A stretch of DNA of 20,259 nt from Candidatus Nesterenkonia stercoripullorum (GCA_019114115.1 DXGD01000155.1:1-20259); one strand, 5' to 3'; shown: positions 15,501 through 20,259, counted from the stretch's first letter. Numbers and translations: made by a program. The notes: generated by a model not told the origin, from the sequence alone.

Positions 15501-17366
15501 AGACACTGCAGGCAGCGTTCTCTTTTCAGGGGAGCAATGACGCCAGCCGTTGTCTGTGTCAGCGTCAACGGCGACAGTGCGGACGTCCCACGCTCCGCCG
15601 TCTTTGCGATCCTTAGCTGCCTGATACTGGCTCGTCAGCAGGAGGACAGGTGCGGCGTCGGCGATCATCGCCGTCACACGGTCGATCGGATACTCGGGAT
15701 CCAGCGGGACATACGCGCTTCCTGACTTGAGGACTGCGAGCACAAGGAGCGGGAGGTTGACGCTACGCTCTAGCCGTACGGCAACAGTGACTCCTGGACG
15801 TGCCCCCTGCTTGACCAAGTAGTGCGCCAAACGGCTGGAATCCTCATCCAGCTGCCCGTAGCTCATGACCCCGTCGTGGGCCGATACTGCAGTGTGCTCA
15901 GCCTGCTGGAGGGCTGCTGTCTCGAAGTGCTCGAGAATACTTCGTTGCTCAATGGGCTCCCGCGGCCCGACCCCCTGCTGGAGCAACAGAGCCGATTCTT
16001 CCTCTGTTGTTAGCTCCAGCCTCTCGAGCTCGACGGATGGGTCTTGCAACACCTGTGCGAGTGCACTGCGTAACCTGTGCCCATGTTCTTGAAGCATATC
16101 TTCTGTGTAGAGCGAGGCGTCGCCTTCCATCTGCAAGGTGGGTGCAGCAGCGGAGCTGTCCAGGCCGGAGAGCACCACAGACAGGTCGTGCACCGGGCCA
16201 GTTGAAAGAATATGCACAGTTCCCAGTGACTTTCCGAAGGCAAGGTCATCGATGACGGGGAGGAAGTTTACGGAAGGCCCTGCCATCGCGGGGGTCCCCG
16301 GCAAATCCTCAAGTCTGAAGCGTTGGTGCTGGGCGGCGCCCCGAATGGCTTCACCGGTGCGAGAGATCATCTGCTCAATAGAATGACCCGGGCGGGCTGT
16401 CAGGTGCAGCGGAAGAATATTGGACAGCATCGTAGGACTGGACTTAGCGATGCGGCCACGGCGTGCAGTGACAGGCAATCCCACTGAGATGTCTTCCCGC
16501 CCGGTCATTCTCGACAGATAGAGGCCGAACACGGCCGTCACAGTACGAGGCAGGTCACGTCCCAGCGCTCGGAGCGGCGCAGTCTCCTCTGTCGACAGGG
16601 GGAGGCTGAGCCGGACAACTTCTCGTGCCGGTCCTGCAGGGACCCCCTGAAGTCCTTCTGGAGAGGAGTCGTTCACCACCGCTTCTGTCCAGTATGCGAG
16701 GTCTTTCTCGTACTGAATGGAGTGTCTGTATTCCCGGAGGTCTGCCAGCAGTTCCTCATGGCTCGGGAAGGGCGAAGGAGTCTTCGACGCGATCCGAGCG
16801 ATCCCCGATTTTACTCGTCCACGTGACACACCAGACGGTACGCGTCTGCTGAGCTCTGAATAGACTCTAGCCAGGTAGTGCAGGACCATGACGGCGGCAT
16901 AGCCGTCCAGCATGATGTGGTGGACTCGCTGGAAGAGGAGGCACTTGCCCGCGGGGAGCTGGAACAACACTGCTCCGCAGAGGCCTGAGGAGTCGATGGG
17001 ACGGACCGTGTTCAGGCTCTCGTTCATCTGCTGGTGCGCGGCCGTATGCGCGGCGCTCTCGTCGAGAGACCGGAGGTCTACGACGTCCAGCAGGTTCTCT
17101 TCTGCCTCGGGGCGTTCGATGATGGCGAAAGGCCCGTTGTCGTCAGCGTCGAACCTCAGGCATAGGGCGTCGATGTCTCGGATGGTCTTCGTCCAGGCGA
17201 TGCTGAGCAGCCCAGCGTCGATCTTCTTCGTGAACTCGATGTACTGGCCGATTTGGTAGGTGGGGTTTCCCGGATCGAGCTGCTGGGCGTACCAGATGCC
17301 CTCTTGGGCGGCTGTCATGGCAGTCCGCGCCGGGGTATTCCCAGAGGCGGCAGTGGCATCGGGCAT
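6555..17366 (-). CDS. Trimodular nonribosomal peptide synthetase (C-A-T)x3-TE
   Basis: The 3603-residue enzyme assembles a peptide from three amino acids. C1 is at about 15-455 (HHIMLDG at 149-155), A1 about 475-990 and T1 about 1000-1075 (Ser1034). C2 is at about 1090-1545 (HHIASDG), A2 about 1570-2080 and T2 about 2092-2160 (Ser2123). C3 is at about 2205-2650 (HHIATDG), A3 about 2695-3255 and T3 about 3265-3335 (Ser3298). The thioesterase is at about 3355-3603, with GWSFGG (Ser3433), Asp3460 and His3581. All catalytic motifs look intact, and there is no epimerisation, methylation or oxidase domain. C1 has an EntF/DhbF-like start (LTAAQ-type, here MTAAQEGIWYAQQLDPGNP) and should accept an acyl or aryl starter. 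C2 and C3 carry RHExLRT and look like LCL domains. ATG 17366 has GAGGAG seven bases upstream; the in-frame TTG at 17381 is part of that site. Product unknown. Confidence 0.95.
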   Translation of the reverse strand: MPDATAASGNTPARTAMTAAQEGIWYAQQLDPGNPTYQIGQYIEFTKKIDAGLLSIAWTKTIRDIDALCLRFDADDNGPFAIIERPEAEENLLDVVDLRSLDESAAHTAAHQQMNESLNTVRPIDSSGLCGAVLFQLPAGKCLLFQRVHHIMLDGYAAVMVLHYLARVYSELSRRVPSGVSRGRVKSGIARIASKTPSPFPSHEELLADLREYRHSIQYEKDLAYWTEAVVNDSSPEGLQGVPAGPAREVVRLSLPLSTEETAPLRALGRDLPRTVTAVFGLYLSRMTGREDISVGLPVTARRGRIAKSSPTMLSNILPLHLTARPGHSIEQMISRTGEAIRGAAQHQRFRLEDLPGTPAMAGPSVNFLPVIDDLAFGKSLGTVHILSTGPVHDLSVVLSGLDSSAAAPTLQMEGDASLYTEDMLQEHGHRLRSALAQVLQDPSVELERLELTTEEESALLLQQGVGPREPIEQRSILEHFETAALQQAEHTAVSAHDGVMSYGQLDEDSSRLAHYLVKQGARPGVTVAVRLERSVNLPLLVLAVLKSGSAYVPLDPEYPIDRVTAMIADAAPVLLLTSQYQAAKDRKDGGAWDVRTVAVDADTDNGWRHCSPEKRTLPAVSPNDLAYVVFTSGSTGRPKGVGVERIALRNLFEEHRKELFEPTVHRLGRNARVAHTAGLSFDAAWDPLLWLFAGHQLHIVDEEARRDPQELALELRQRGIDVIETTPSFVEALLSTGSFATTVEGDQPCYPSVVAVGGEDIRNDLWHKLAELPGVHAINLYGPTETTVNSLITPIRTGTQPHIGGSVRNTRHYVLDSALRPVPDDAVGELYLAGINVARGYVGQPGMSASRFVADPYSEDGTRMYRTGDVVRRRKDGSLRFVGRSDDQVKIRGYRVELGEVETALSQVPGVSRAAAVIQGSGPSARLTGYITPSADVPEEGPDGHQVREALRPHLPEYMVPSAVLILDELPLTTNGKLDRKSLPAPHTEPTNVAQRPRTALERRVAEEFAAVLGINADSLGIDDDFFAAGGHSLLATQLASQLSDLVQSPVRVRDLFERPTVASFVARLEDDDAQPTQAALRPRIRPSRLPVSPTQRRLWFLTQLEPSSAAYNIPVVLHIAGSLDVPALRAALHDVVSRHEPLRTVFPIRDGEPEQHILSVDDVEPTLLAVNVPEDRLEYAVTAEAVRPFDITSAIPLRTALFSASPTDHRLVIVMHHIASDGWSLAPFARDLSEAYGARRRGGDPEFTELPVTYADFSLWQRERLGELSDNDSEATQQVEFWRERLSGAPAEISLPRDRPRGEPDTGPGVIALTQDPSSDTHERTPRTGVDSIEQYLSSPLHDALNLRANDHRASLFMVLHTALSVALKQHGAGEDVVIGTPVAGREDAQLNDLVGFFVNTVALRTSLDQDPELGELLSRVRESDLNAYAHQDLPFDAVVDAVNPPRIPDMHPVFQVMLTLQNVGAAAITLDGTEVTVPSQMTSAGVKTDLMMDVDPAPDGSGGLRLRLSYDQSLFDRSTAERILDSHVRALQAMAENPTQRLSEVPSSEPETLTWVEEHSVGPHVQTSGTILDALLQTAELYPDSPAAVDSDKELSFKEFTRAVRRGAIAVKGTGAQRGDRVLIALPRGVDALISVYACLQAGVIAVPVDMSYPPHRIAQIVSGAVPRAAFVDTPSLPASLHEVLTQPGRPPHLLDPALWKDTAAEPDTLDETTALPDAPRPEDTAYLVYTSGTTGTPKAVQVSHRALQNVFTHHLEHLIEPHRLSTAPRLPRMLHLSGLGFDAAWDPLLWLAGGTTVRIPTEEQRVDAQRIVDIIAAENIDVLETTPSYVQQLLAVGLSETLRQRNSQLTVAVGGEPVDRTLWQHIAQSSEVSGWNLYGPSEFTIDSVVSPIAGADPHIGRPIGNVTARVLDSSLTVVPPGVEGELYLSGMSEAEGYRDRPAETASRFVPDPWSMGTRMYRTGDIVRRRPDGTLDFLRRDDDQVKLRGHRIELGEVATVLSGLDAVETAIVRVSQPGGPETALLAAWLVTSREPASLRDEAARLLPEYMVPTRIVPISSVPLTTHGKVDDAALPDPHVSSGESVPSSETEQAICHLMGDVLGVRDVAPDDDFFALGGHSMLAVSLMGALRRDLGADIPLRTIFEKSTPRGLLSHISAGDDLTGHNNSSPSEELSVGTDPRRQILEEPLSHWAAEHPRLQDEHLPLTAGQRRLWFLNRLDPSSAEYNVVLQVQLDGELDTEAMSSAMNDLVTRHEILRTSYPVATAANHRIHPGAEPSGDRAEESRPAQHIHEAAVGTLGNEPLDPALGFDLTVDTPLRAALVPIIHNRWRLELVIHHIATDGASLVPLVRDLSAAYAARVCGGKALRRPLRVQFADVARREEYATHIGLSTDPAMGSGVERWAERLHSAPEELTLPGAGRRTDSAHQPAGQQAFTVPASVAGRLTRIAASRHSSSFHGWLAALAGFLHRAGAGDDIVVGSPSAGRTDPDVQDLIGFFVNTLPLRLQLDEPSTTFLDLLDQARERTVQAIDDEHVPFEQIVERLNPTRQLGRHPLFQTMLSLEEPSGLSLELPGVTTTPLEPGTTGSAKMDLSFTIRPGEDPSGTVHGVLEYNAAVFSAASIRAIIHGWITFLSDVTASPESPIGDAPMRGTSSSLRPWQELASSGSEHGPTTSAPRDLRPEPDARLESRASTLLETLDETTERAPDQLALVAEDRDLTFAELHQRVAQLSRGLSARGVSRHDIVALCLPRSADTIVAMLAVWRAGGIALPIDASLPEQRVSSMISASAVRTLIHGDDPVPAGRGTSTDLARSAALSAGIDEGQVISITAVHRSGEEHLVKEAAAATSGEACSHDAAYLIFTSGTTGTPKGVQVPHAALSALLHSHRSSLMPDASRGQQRIAHTTGVGFDAAMDPLLWLVAGHQVHVIDDETRRNPQALGELFATRRITAWETTPSYVNALLAHSQLPGFLRRASAEDPFTMLLGGEPVDPGLWALLRDHEHVQAWNLYGPTEAGVDTLIADVSSDATPVLGAPTAHTRAYVLDDRLRPAPDGTVGELWLAGAQLAHGYLGRADDTAAAFVADPFAADGSRMYRTGDLVMIEPARSSEDPSQQATEGPDAYPSRATGGLRVRMLGRADSQVKIRGYRVEPSEVEALLREVDHVADAVVRPQTGARGTELSGWVVPAESGSGDAGIGNIGTPGPRDIGTLLKRHLSSQLPGYMVPSSIQIIEQIPLTPSGKVDDRALPAPQPEAAGSRGRGPETGPEKAVAGIFEEILDVTEVSVADTFFELGGHSFLAQPVISAINAQLSSDLPVQAIFQSPSVESLAAAAVSGGASETDSLRPLLPLRSSGPGAPLFAIHPGSGLSWAFSTLLAHVQTERPVLGVQMHGIAPDQAPSAEPGSFQELISWYIDTIKEQQSAGPYHLLGWSFGGRLAHAVAAELQARGDHVESLTILDAYPSTKSTAEMTDEQDFWRAFLRNKGQEPGLEEPLNPQRAREMLHSIESPMARVPEEAMARMMRRFTTIGTLMDASDIPLFDGDIHLVEATHDVPESRPAPEAWAPYVSGDVHVEQVPAAHESLLESFAVEHVAAALNRWAAF
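6558..7304 (-). other. Thioesterase domain of the NRPS
   Basis: The alpha/beta-hydrolase domain begins with LFAIHPGSGLSWAF, whose HPG motif helps form the oxyanion hole in type I thioesterases. The nucleophile is Ser3433 in GWSFGG (codon at 7068-7070), followed by Asp3460 in LTILDAYP and His3581 in PAAHESLL. The HPGSG opening resembles EntF/DhbF thioesterases, which release by cyclising or oligomerising. Whether this one hydrolyses, cyclises or trimerises cannot be read from sequence. Confidence 0.85.
7362..10754 (-). other. NRPS module 3 (C3-A3-T3)
   Basis: C3 has RHEILRTSYP and HHIATDG, so an LCL-type domain is likely. A3 has FTSGTTGTPKG, NLYGPTE, YRTGDLV, QVKIRGYR and SGKVDD. Its pocket starts FDAAMDPLLW and includes ETTPS, MLLGGE and GVDTL, close to the other two modules. 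An extra stretch of about 27 residues sits between YRTGD and the GRADSQVKIRGYR hinge. T3 carries ELGGHSF with Ser3298. Confidence 0.85.
10887..14099 (-). other. NRPS module 2 (C2-A2-T2)
   Basis: C2 has RHEPLRTVF and HHIASDGWS, the LCL signature. A2 has YTSGTTGTPKAV (Ala replaces the usual Gly after PK), NLYGPSE, YRTGDIV, QVKLRGHR and HGKVDD. Its pocket motifs are FDAAWDPLLW, ETTPS, VAVGGE and FTIDS. T2 carries ALGGHSM with Ser2123. A linker of about 45 residues rich in Ser, Glu and Asp leads to C3. Confidence 0.85.
14142..17324 (-). other. NRPS module 1 (starter-accepting C1-A1-T1)
   Basis: C1 begins MTAAQEGIWYAQQLDPGNP and has HHIMLDGY, resembling the first domain of EntF/DhbF, which takes an aryl acid from a separate carrier protein. 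A1 has FTSGSTGRPKG, FDAAWDPLLW, NLYGPTE, YRTGDVV, QVKIRGYR and NGKLDR. T1 carries AAGGHSL with Ser1034. A condensation domain at the very N-terminus means that the chain is started by something not encoded in this protein. Confidence 0.85.
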
Positions 17367-17393
17367 AGAAGAACTCCTCAAAGAAGGTAACGA

Positions 17394-17452
17394 CCGGTGG
17401 GTTGACCGGATGAATGGCGCTGGCCTCGGTCCTGGCTGCCGCGGTTGGCAGC
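17394..17452 (-). promoter_or_regulatory. Two small hairpins in the leader of the NRPS gene
   Basis: The 92-base gap between the small membrane gene and the NRPS start holds two inverted repeats. One has GCTGCC (17435-17440) and GGCAGC (17447-17452) around a 6-base loop. The other has CCGGT (17394-17398) and ACCGG (17405-17409) around a 6-base loop. Neither is followed by a T-run. They may be minor mRNA structure; a regulatory role is not shown. Confidence 0.3.
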
Positions 17453-17458
17453 ACAGAA

Positions 17459-17707
17459 TTACTGGAACTGGCCGATCTGGACATCGCGGAAGAGGTCGCC
17501 CAGCGAAATGAGTGGCCCCTGGACGAGCGGGCCGTCAACGAGAGTAAGCCCTGGAATCATCAGTCCTTCGAACGCTTCTGCGGCGTCGACATGCCAGAGC
17601 CCCAGCGCGAGCAAGACCATGGCGGTGGCAGCGGTGATGCCTGGTATCCAGTGCAGGGGGTTCAGAGTCGGCGTGGCTGATCGGGCGCCCGCGTGCTGAG
17701 TAGGCAT
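17459..17707 (-). CDS. Small single-span membrane or secreted protein, function unknown
   Basis: The 82-residue protein starts at an ATG preceded by a strong GAGGAGATAT ribosome binding site; the open frame upstream of it (to 17857) has no such site. Residues about 19-38 form one hydrophobic segment from LHWIPGITAATAM to LLALGLW, after a short N-terminus with one Arg and one His. The remaining 44 residues are hydrophobic and slightly acidic, with DGPLVQGPLISLGDLF at about 58-73 and the polar end RDVQIGQFQ. The segment may be a membrane anchor or an uncleaved signal. It ends 92 bp before the NRPS start on the same strand, so it is probably the first gene of the operon. I recognise no family. 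Accessory membrane protein, secreted peptide or regulatory leader are all possible. Confidence 0.6.
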   Translation of the reverse strand: MPTQHAGARSATPTLNPLHWIPGITAATAMVLLALGLWHVDAAEAFEGLMIPGLTLVDGPLVQGPLISLGDLFRDVQIGQFQ

Positions 17708-17877
17708 CGGATATCTCCTCGTGGTGATCGACGGTGCGTCCTTGCGGAGCAGGTTCACGAGTCGTTCGGAGTGAAGCCGGTGGTGGATGGGAGGCGGATC
17801 GTATGACACCGGGTATTTGGCGCACGAGCACCTGAGATCTATCCCGACCGGGTCCATCGCCGGCGCTTCAGAAGGCC

Positions 17878-18954
17878 CTACTGGTCCCCATCGTCTAGTG
17901 CGAAGTGGGCGATGAGCTTGTCCAGGGTGAATCGCTGGCGGAGCTTGCCCGCACTGTTCTGGTTGGCGAACATCCCCTTTTCCCAGAACGCCTGTGACTT
18001 CGGTAGGCTCGCAATCCAGCGCACGGGAACGAAGTATTCGGGATCAGCGCTTTGGGCCTGCCGTTCAGAGTATGCGGCGGAGAGCGGTAGATCCTGAAGG
18101 GGCACCCACCTCTCATCGGAGAGCACCCGAGTCTCGTTGAGAGGTGTGGCCTCCGCCAGCGTCTGACCGACGGCGACGTATCCGTGCTTGGGGATCTGGA
18201 CGAAAATGCGTGCGCCCTCGGGAAGGTTCCTGAGCGTTCGCGAGTACCAGTCACCGCCCCCGGCGGAGACGAAACCGTGACGGCGCGCGTCTTCCCATGT
18301 CCGGGACGGTCCGTCGCCGAAAGTAACAAACCAGTCATGTCCGTTCCATGCATCTCGTTTGACCGGCTTTCGCGAGCCGAGGTTCTCCGGCTGATCCCCT
18401 GAGGCCAGCCATGAGCGACCGAGATAACGACGGTCGTCGTCCTCGAAGTAGGAGAAGAACACGGCATTGACCGGTACGCCGAACTCACGCAGGAAGGTCA
18501 CGATGCGTTCCGAGGCCTGGTCCAGTTCTGTGGCCACGATCGTCATCTGCAGGTCAGTAGTGAACTCATCGGGCAGCGGGAGGCCGAAGTGGTCGTCGAA
18601 GGCTTGCTCCAGGTCGATTCCGAGGTGCGCGCGGGTGATCTCGCTGACATGGTCTCGATCCAGCTGGGCAGCCCAGGAGCCGTAGTCGAGCGTCTGAGCG
18701 ACGACGTCCCTCGGTGTACGGTCACGTTTCAGCTCCAGGACGTGAAGGCGACCTTCGTCGTCGATGCCCAGCAGGTCGATGAACTTGCCGTGGGAAGTCT
18801 GCAGCTGTCGGCCGATGATGAGGAGCTTCTGGCCCAGCAGGGACGGATCGCGTTCGAGGAACTCCTCCAGCTGCGCCTCTGACGGCAGCACCCCCGTGGG
18901 TAGCCGGCGCGGAGACTCGCCGTCGATGCGCCACACGCCCATCTCAACCGGCAT
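17878..18954 (-). CDS. PD-(D/E)XK nuclease-like protein, DUF91/NucS-type core
   Basis: The 358-residue protein has an N-terminal restriction-endonuclease-like fold. Asp60 in KFIDLLGID, Glu74 and Lys76 in LHVLELKRDRT, and Gln87 and Tyr91 in AQTLDY form the D-ExK-QxxxY pattern seen in DUF91/NucS and RecB-like nucleases. It is preceded by the family helix QLEEFLERDPSLLG. The C-terminal two thirds (about 150-358) have no recognised domain; aromatic and charged segments such as WNGHDWFVTFGDG and QSQAFWEKGMF-like sequence suggest a binding module. Genuine actinobacterial NucS mismatch endonucleases are shorter (about 220-230 residues), so this is a relative and not NucS itself. AGGAGG lies just upstream of the ATG at 18954. 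Its job may be DNA repair or defence; the genes next to it do not decide. Confidence 0.75.
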   Translation of the reverse strand: MPVEMGVWRIDGESPRRLPTGVLPSEAQLEEFLERDPSLLGQKLLIIGRQLQTSHGKFIDLLGIDDEGRLHVLELKRDRTPRDVVAQTLDYGSWAAQLDRDHVSEITRAHLGIDLEQAFDDHFGLPLPDEFTTDLQMTIVATELDQASERIVTFLREFGVPVNAVFFSYFEDDDRRYLGRSWLASGDQPENLGSRKPVKRDAWNGHDWFVTFGDGPSRTWEDARRHGFVSAGGGDWYSRTLRNLPEGARIFVQIPKHGYVAVGQTLAEATPLNETRVLSDERWVPLQDLPLSAAYSERQAQSADPEYFVPVRWIASLPKSQAFWEKGMFANQNSAGKLRQRFTLDKLIAHFALDDGDQ

Positions 18955-18986
18955 AGTAGCCCTCCTAGCTCGTCACGATCTCAGTC

Positions 18987-19018
18987 CTGGTCCCACTAAT
19001 CATCCTAGTCAGGACCAG
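18987..19018 (-). promoter_or_regulatory. Inverted repeat around a possible -10 element
   Basis: CTGGTCC (18987-18993) and GGACCAG (19012-19018) are perfect 7-bp complements 18 bases apart. Between them the minus strand reads TAGGAT (19007-19002), a passable -10 about 48 bases before the ATG of the nuclease-like gene. The -35 at the matching distance is poor. An operator for that gene is possible but unproven. Confidence 0.35.
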
Positions 19019-19079
19019 CTCCTCGCCGAGACGGTGATGGAAGAGGCCAGGACGAGCAAGTCCGCGGAGGAGCGGTGAC

Positions 19080-20259
19080 TTATGCCGTTCGCCGTCGAGG
19101 CGAGCTGCTTCGATCGGCGCCTCTTCGGCCCGCGCCTCTGCGGCGCGCACTGGCCGGCAAGAGCAGCAGGACTGCAGTGAGGCCTGCGAGGACGATGGCT
19201 GCGACGCGGGCCGCAGCGGCGTCGGGAAACCACACCTGCAGGAGCCGGTGATCGTAGCCGATCAGTGCAGGAAAGAACCACATGCTCAGAGCGAGCGCGG
19301 CGGCGATTCCGGCCGCCACCAGCCGCCAGGGCCGTCGTCGTGGGTGGCGGATGGCCAGTATCAGGCCGATCGCGCTGGCACCGGCGATTCCGGTGAGGGC
19401 CCACGGCAGCGCTGTCAGCAGGGGGTCGACGTCGGTGGGTTCCGGGTCCCCGCCCTCGTACAGCGTGATCAGAGCCGGTGCCGCTCCGGCGACAATGGGG
19501 GCCTTCGCCTCGGAATGGGCATTGACCATCAGCACGACGTCGAGATCCTTCACCGGCACCCGGAAGATATGGGCGAAGTACCCGGGATTCGCTCCGGTGT
19601 GATGTACGACGTCGGCGCCCTCATGCGTCGTCGTCCGCCAGCCGAAACCGTATCCGCCGTTGGTGGTCTCCACGTGCTGAGACTGGGCTTGCTCACGCAG
19701 CTCCCGGTCAATGAGGTCGTCGGAGTCCTGGGCGAGAACGAAGGCCGTCAAGTCGTCCAGCGTGGAGACCAGCTGACCGTAGGAGGCGCCTGACGGATCG
19801 AACCCGGGGTCGTAGGATCTGGGCAGTCCCCACCAATATCGGTGGCCGGCAGCAACATCGCCGGCACCCTCGGCTGTGGCGGCGCTGTCATCCATGCCGA
19901 GCGGATCCATGAGATGGCTCTCGGCGTAGCTGCCGTACGGTTCACCCGTGACGTCTTCGATCACGGCACCGAGAACGAGGTAGTTGGCGGCGCTATAGGC
20001 GTAGGTGCCCGGCTCGCCGGTCTTCTCCAGATCGTCTACTGCGTCGCTGAGGGGGGCTTCGCCGCGGTCGTGCTGGTCGGCCACGCGAAGCCCGTCGAGG
20101 GTCGAGTATCCGGAGGTGTGCGTCAGCAATTCACGCAATGTCGCATCAGCGTCCCCGGCGGCGGGCACGTAGTCTGCCGCCTGATCGTCGAGGGAGAGGT
20201 CGCCGGACTCCACGAGCTGCAGGATCAGTGTTGCCGTGACGGTCTTGGCCAGGGATCCG
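19080..20259 (-). CDS. Serine hydrolase, beta-lactamase/PBP-like, 5' end cut by the window
   Basis: The frame runs off the right edge, so the N-terminus is missing. The first visible codons read GSLAKTVTATLILQLVE, giving the SxxK nucleophile motif with Ser encoded at 20253-20255. A GTG at 20213 is therefore internal and not the start. Further family landmarks are LLTHTSGYS, the YSAANYLVLGAVIEDVTG segment of the second motif, and HHTGANPGY as the third (KTG-like) motif. The C-terminus carries about three membrane spans, around LPWALTGIAGASAIGLILAI, AAGIAAALALSMWFF and VAAIVLAGLTAVLLLLP, then a basic tail. The enzyme acts outside the membrane on a D-peptide, beta-lactam or ester; such EstB/class C-like proteins vary widely in substrate. 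Confidence 0.9.
   Translation of the reverse strand, partial: GSLAKTVTATLILQLVESGDLSLDDQAADYVPAAGDADATLRELLTHTSGYSTLDGLRVADQHDRGEAPLSDAVDDLEKTGEPGTYAYSAANYLVLGAVIEDVTGEPYGSYAESHLMDPLGMDDSAATAEGAGDVAAGHRYWWGLPRSYDPGFDPSGASYGQLVSTLDDLTAFVLAQDSDDLIDRELREQAQSQHVETTNGGYGFGWRTTTHEGADVVHHTGANPGYFAHIFRVPVKDLDVVLMVNAHSEAKAPIVAGAAPALITLYEGGDPEPTDVDPLLTALPWALTGIAGASAIGLILAIRHPRRRPWRLVAAGIAAALALSMWFFPALIGYDHRLLQVWFPDAAAARVAAIVLAGLTAVLLLLPASARRRGAGRRGADRSSSPRRRTA

Noticed and set aside
17708..17877. IdeR/DmdR iron box upstream of the small gene and NRPS
   Set aside because: I looked for a TTAGGTTAGGCTAACCTAA-like palindrome because of the EntF/DhbF-like domains. Nothing similar is present here or in the NRPS leader.
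20211..20213. GTG at 20213 as the start of the serine hydrolase
   Set aside because: The frame continues upstream to the window edge and encodes the SLAK nucleophile motif, so the start lies outside.
1..20259. CRISPR array, tRNA, rRNA, insertion sequence or transposase
   Set aside because: I saw no regularly spaced repeats, no tRNA-like cloverleaf, no rRNA sequence and no transposase-like frame. The repeats found are single inverted repeats.

Overview
The window is high-GC DNA with actinobacterial character: an ArsR/AHSA1 pair, MbtH and DrrA/DrrB-type genes, a secreted protein with an Ala-rich signal peptide, and strong GGAGG-like ribosome binding sites. It is probably a Gram-positive actinobacterium; a genus cannot be named from the sequence. 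Nearly everything is on the minus strand. The exceptions are a secreted C39-like cysteine peptidase and, possibly, the last 11 codons of a gene at the left edge.

Left flank (1-3276): an ArsR-type repressor and an AHSA1/SRPBCC protein form a two-gene operon read leftwards. A TTGACA/GATACT promoter and a 31-bp palindromic operator precede it, and a 16-bp perfect hairpin terminator follows it. A secreted C39-like peptidase is read rightwards and converges on a RimJ/RimL-like acetyltransferase.

Core (3570-17707): a compact nonribosomal peptide locus read leftwards. In order it holds a small membrane or secreted protein of unknown function, a 3603-residue trimodular NRPS (C-A-T-C-A-T-C-A-T-TE), an MbtH-like protein, a DrrA-like ABC ATPase, a DrrB-like ABC-2 permease and an Sfp-type phosphopantetheinyl transferase. 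The last four genes are joined by 4-base stop/start overlaps. The first condensation domain and the thioesterase resemble those of EntF/DhbF siderophore synthetases, so the product is probably an N-capped tripeptide or an oligomer of one, exported by the ABC pair. No starter-acid gene, tailoring gene, siderophore receptor or pathway regulator is in the window. The three adenylation domains have almost the same predicted pocket, which suggests that one residue type, or close analogues, is used three times. Sampled lines of the core are about 58-60% G+C across the NRPS and ABC genes (65% in the PPTase), against about 62-72% in the flanks, compatible with acquisition as a block.

Right flank (17878-20259): a PD-(D/E)XK nuclease-like protein with a DUF91/NucS-like core, then a serine hydrolase of the beta-lactamase/D-Ala-D-Ala-peptidase family. 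The hydrolase has C-terminal membrane segments and is cut by the window edge just upstream of its SxxK motif.
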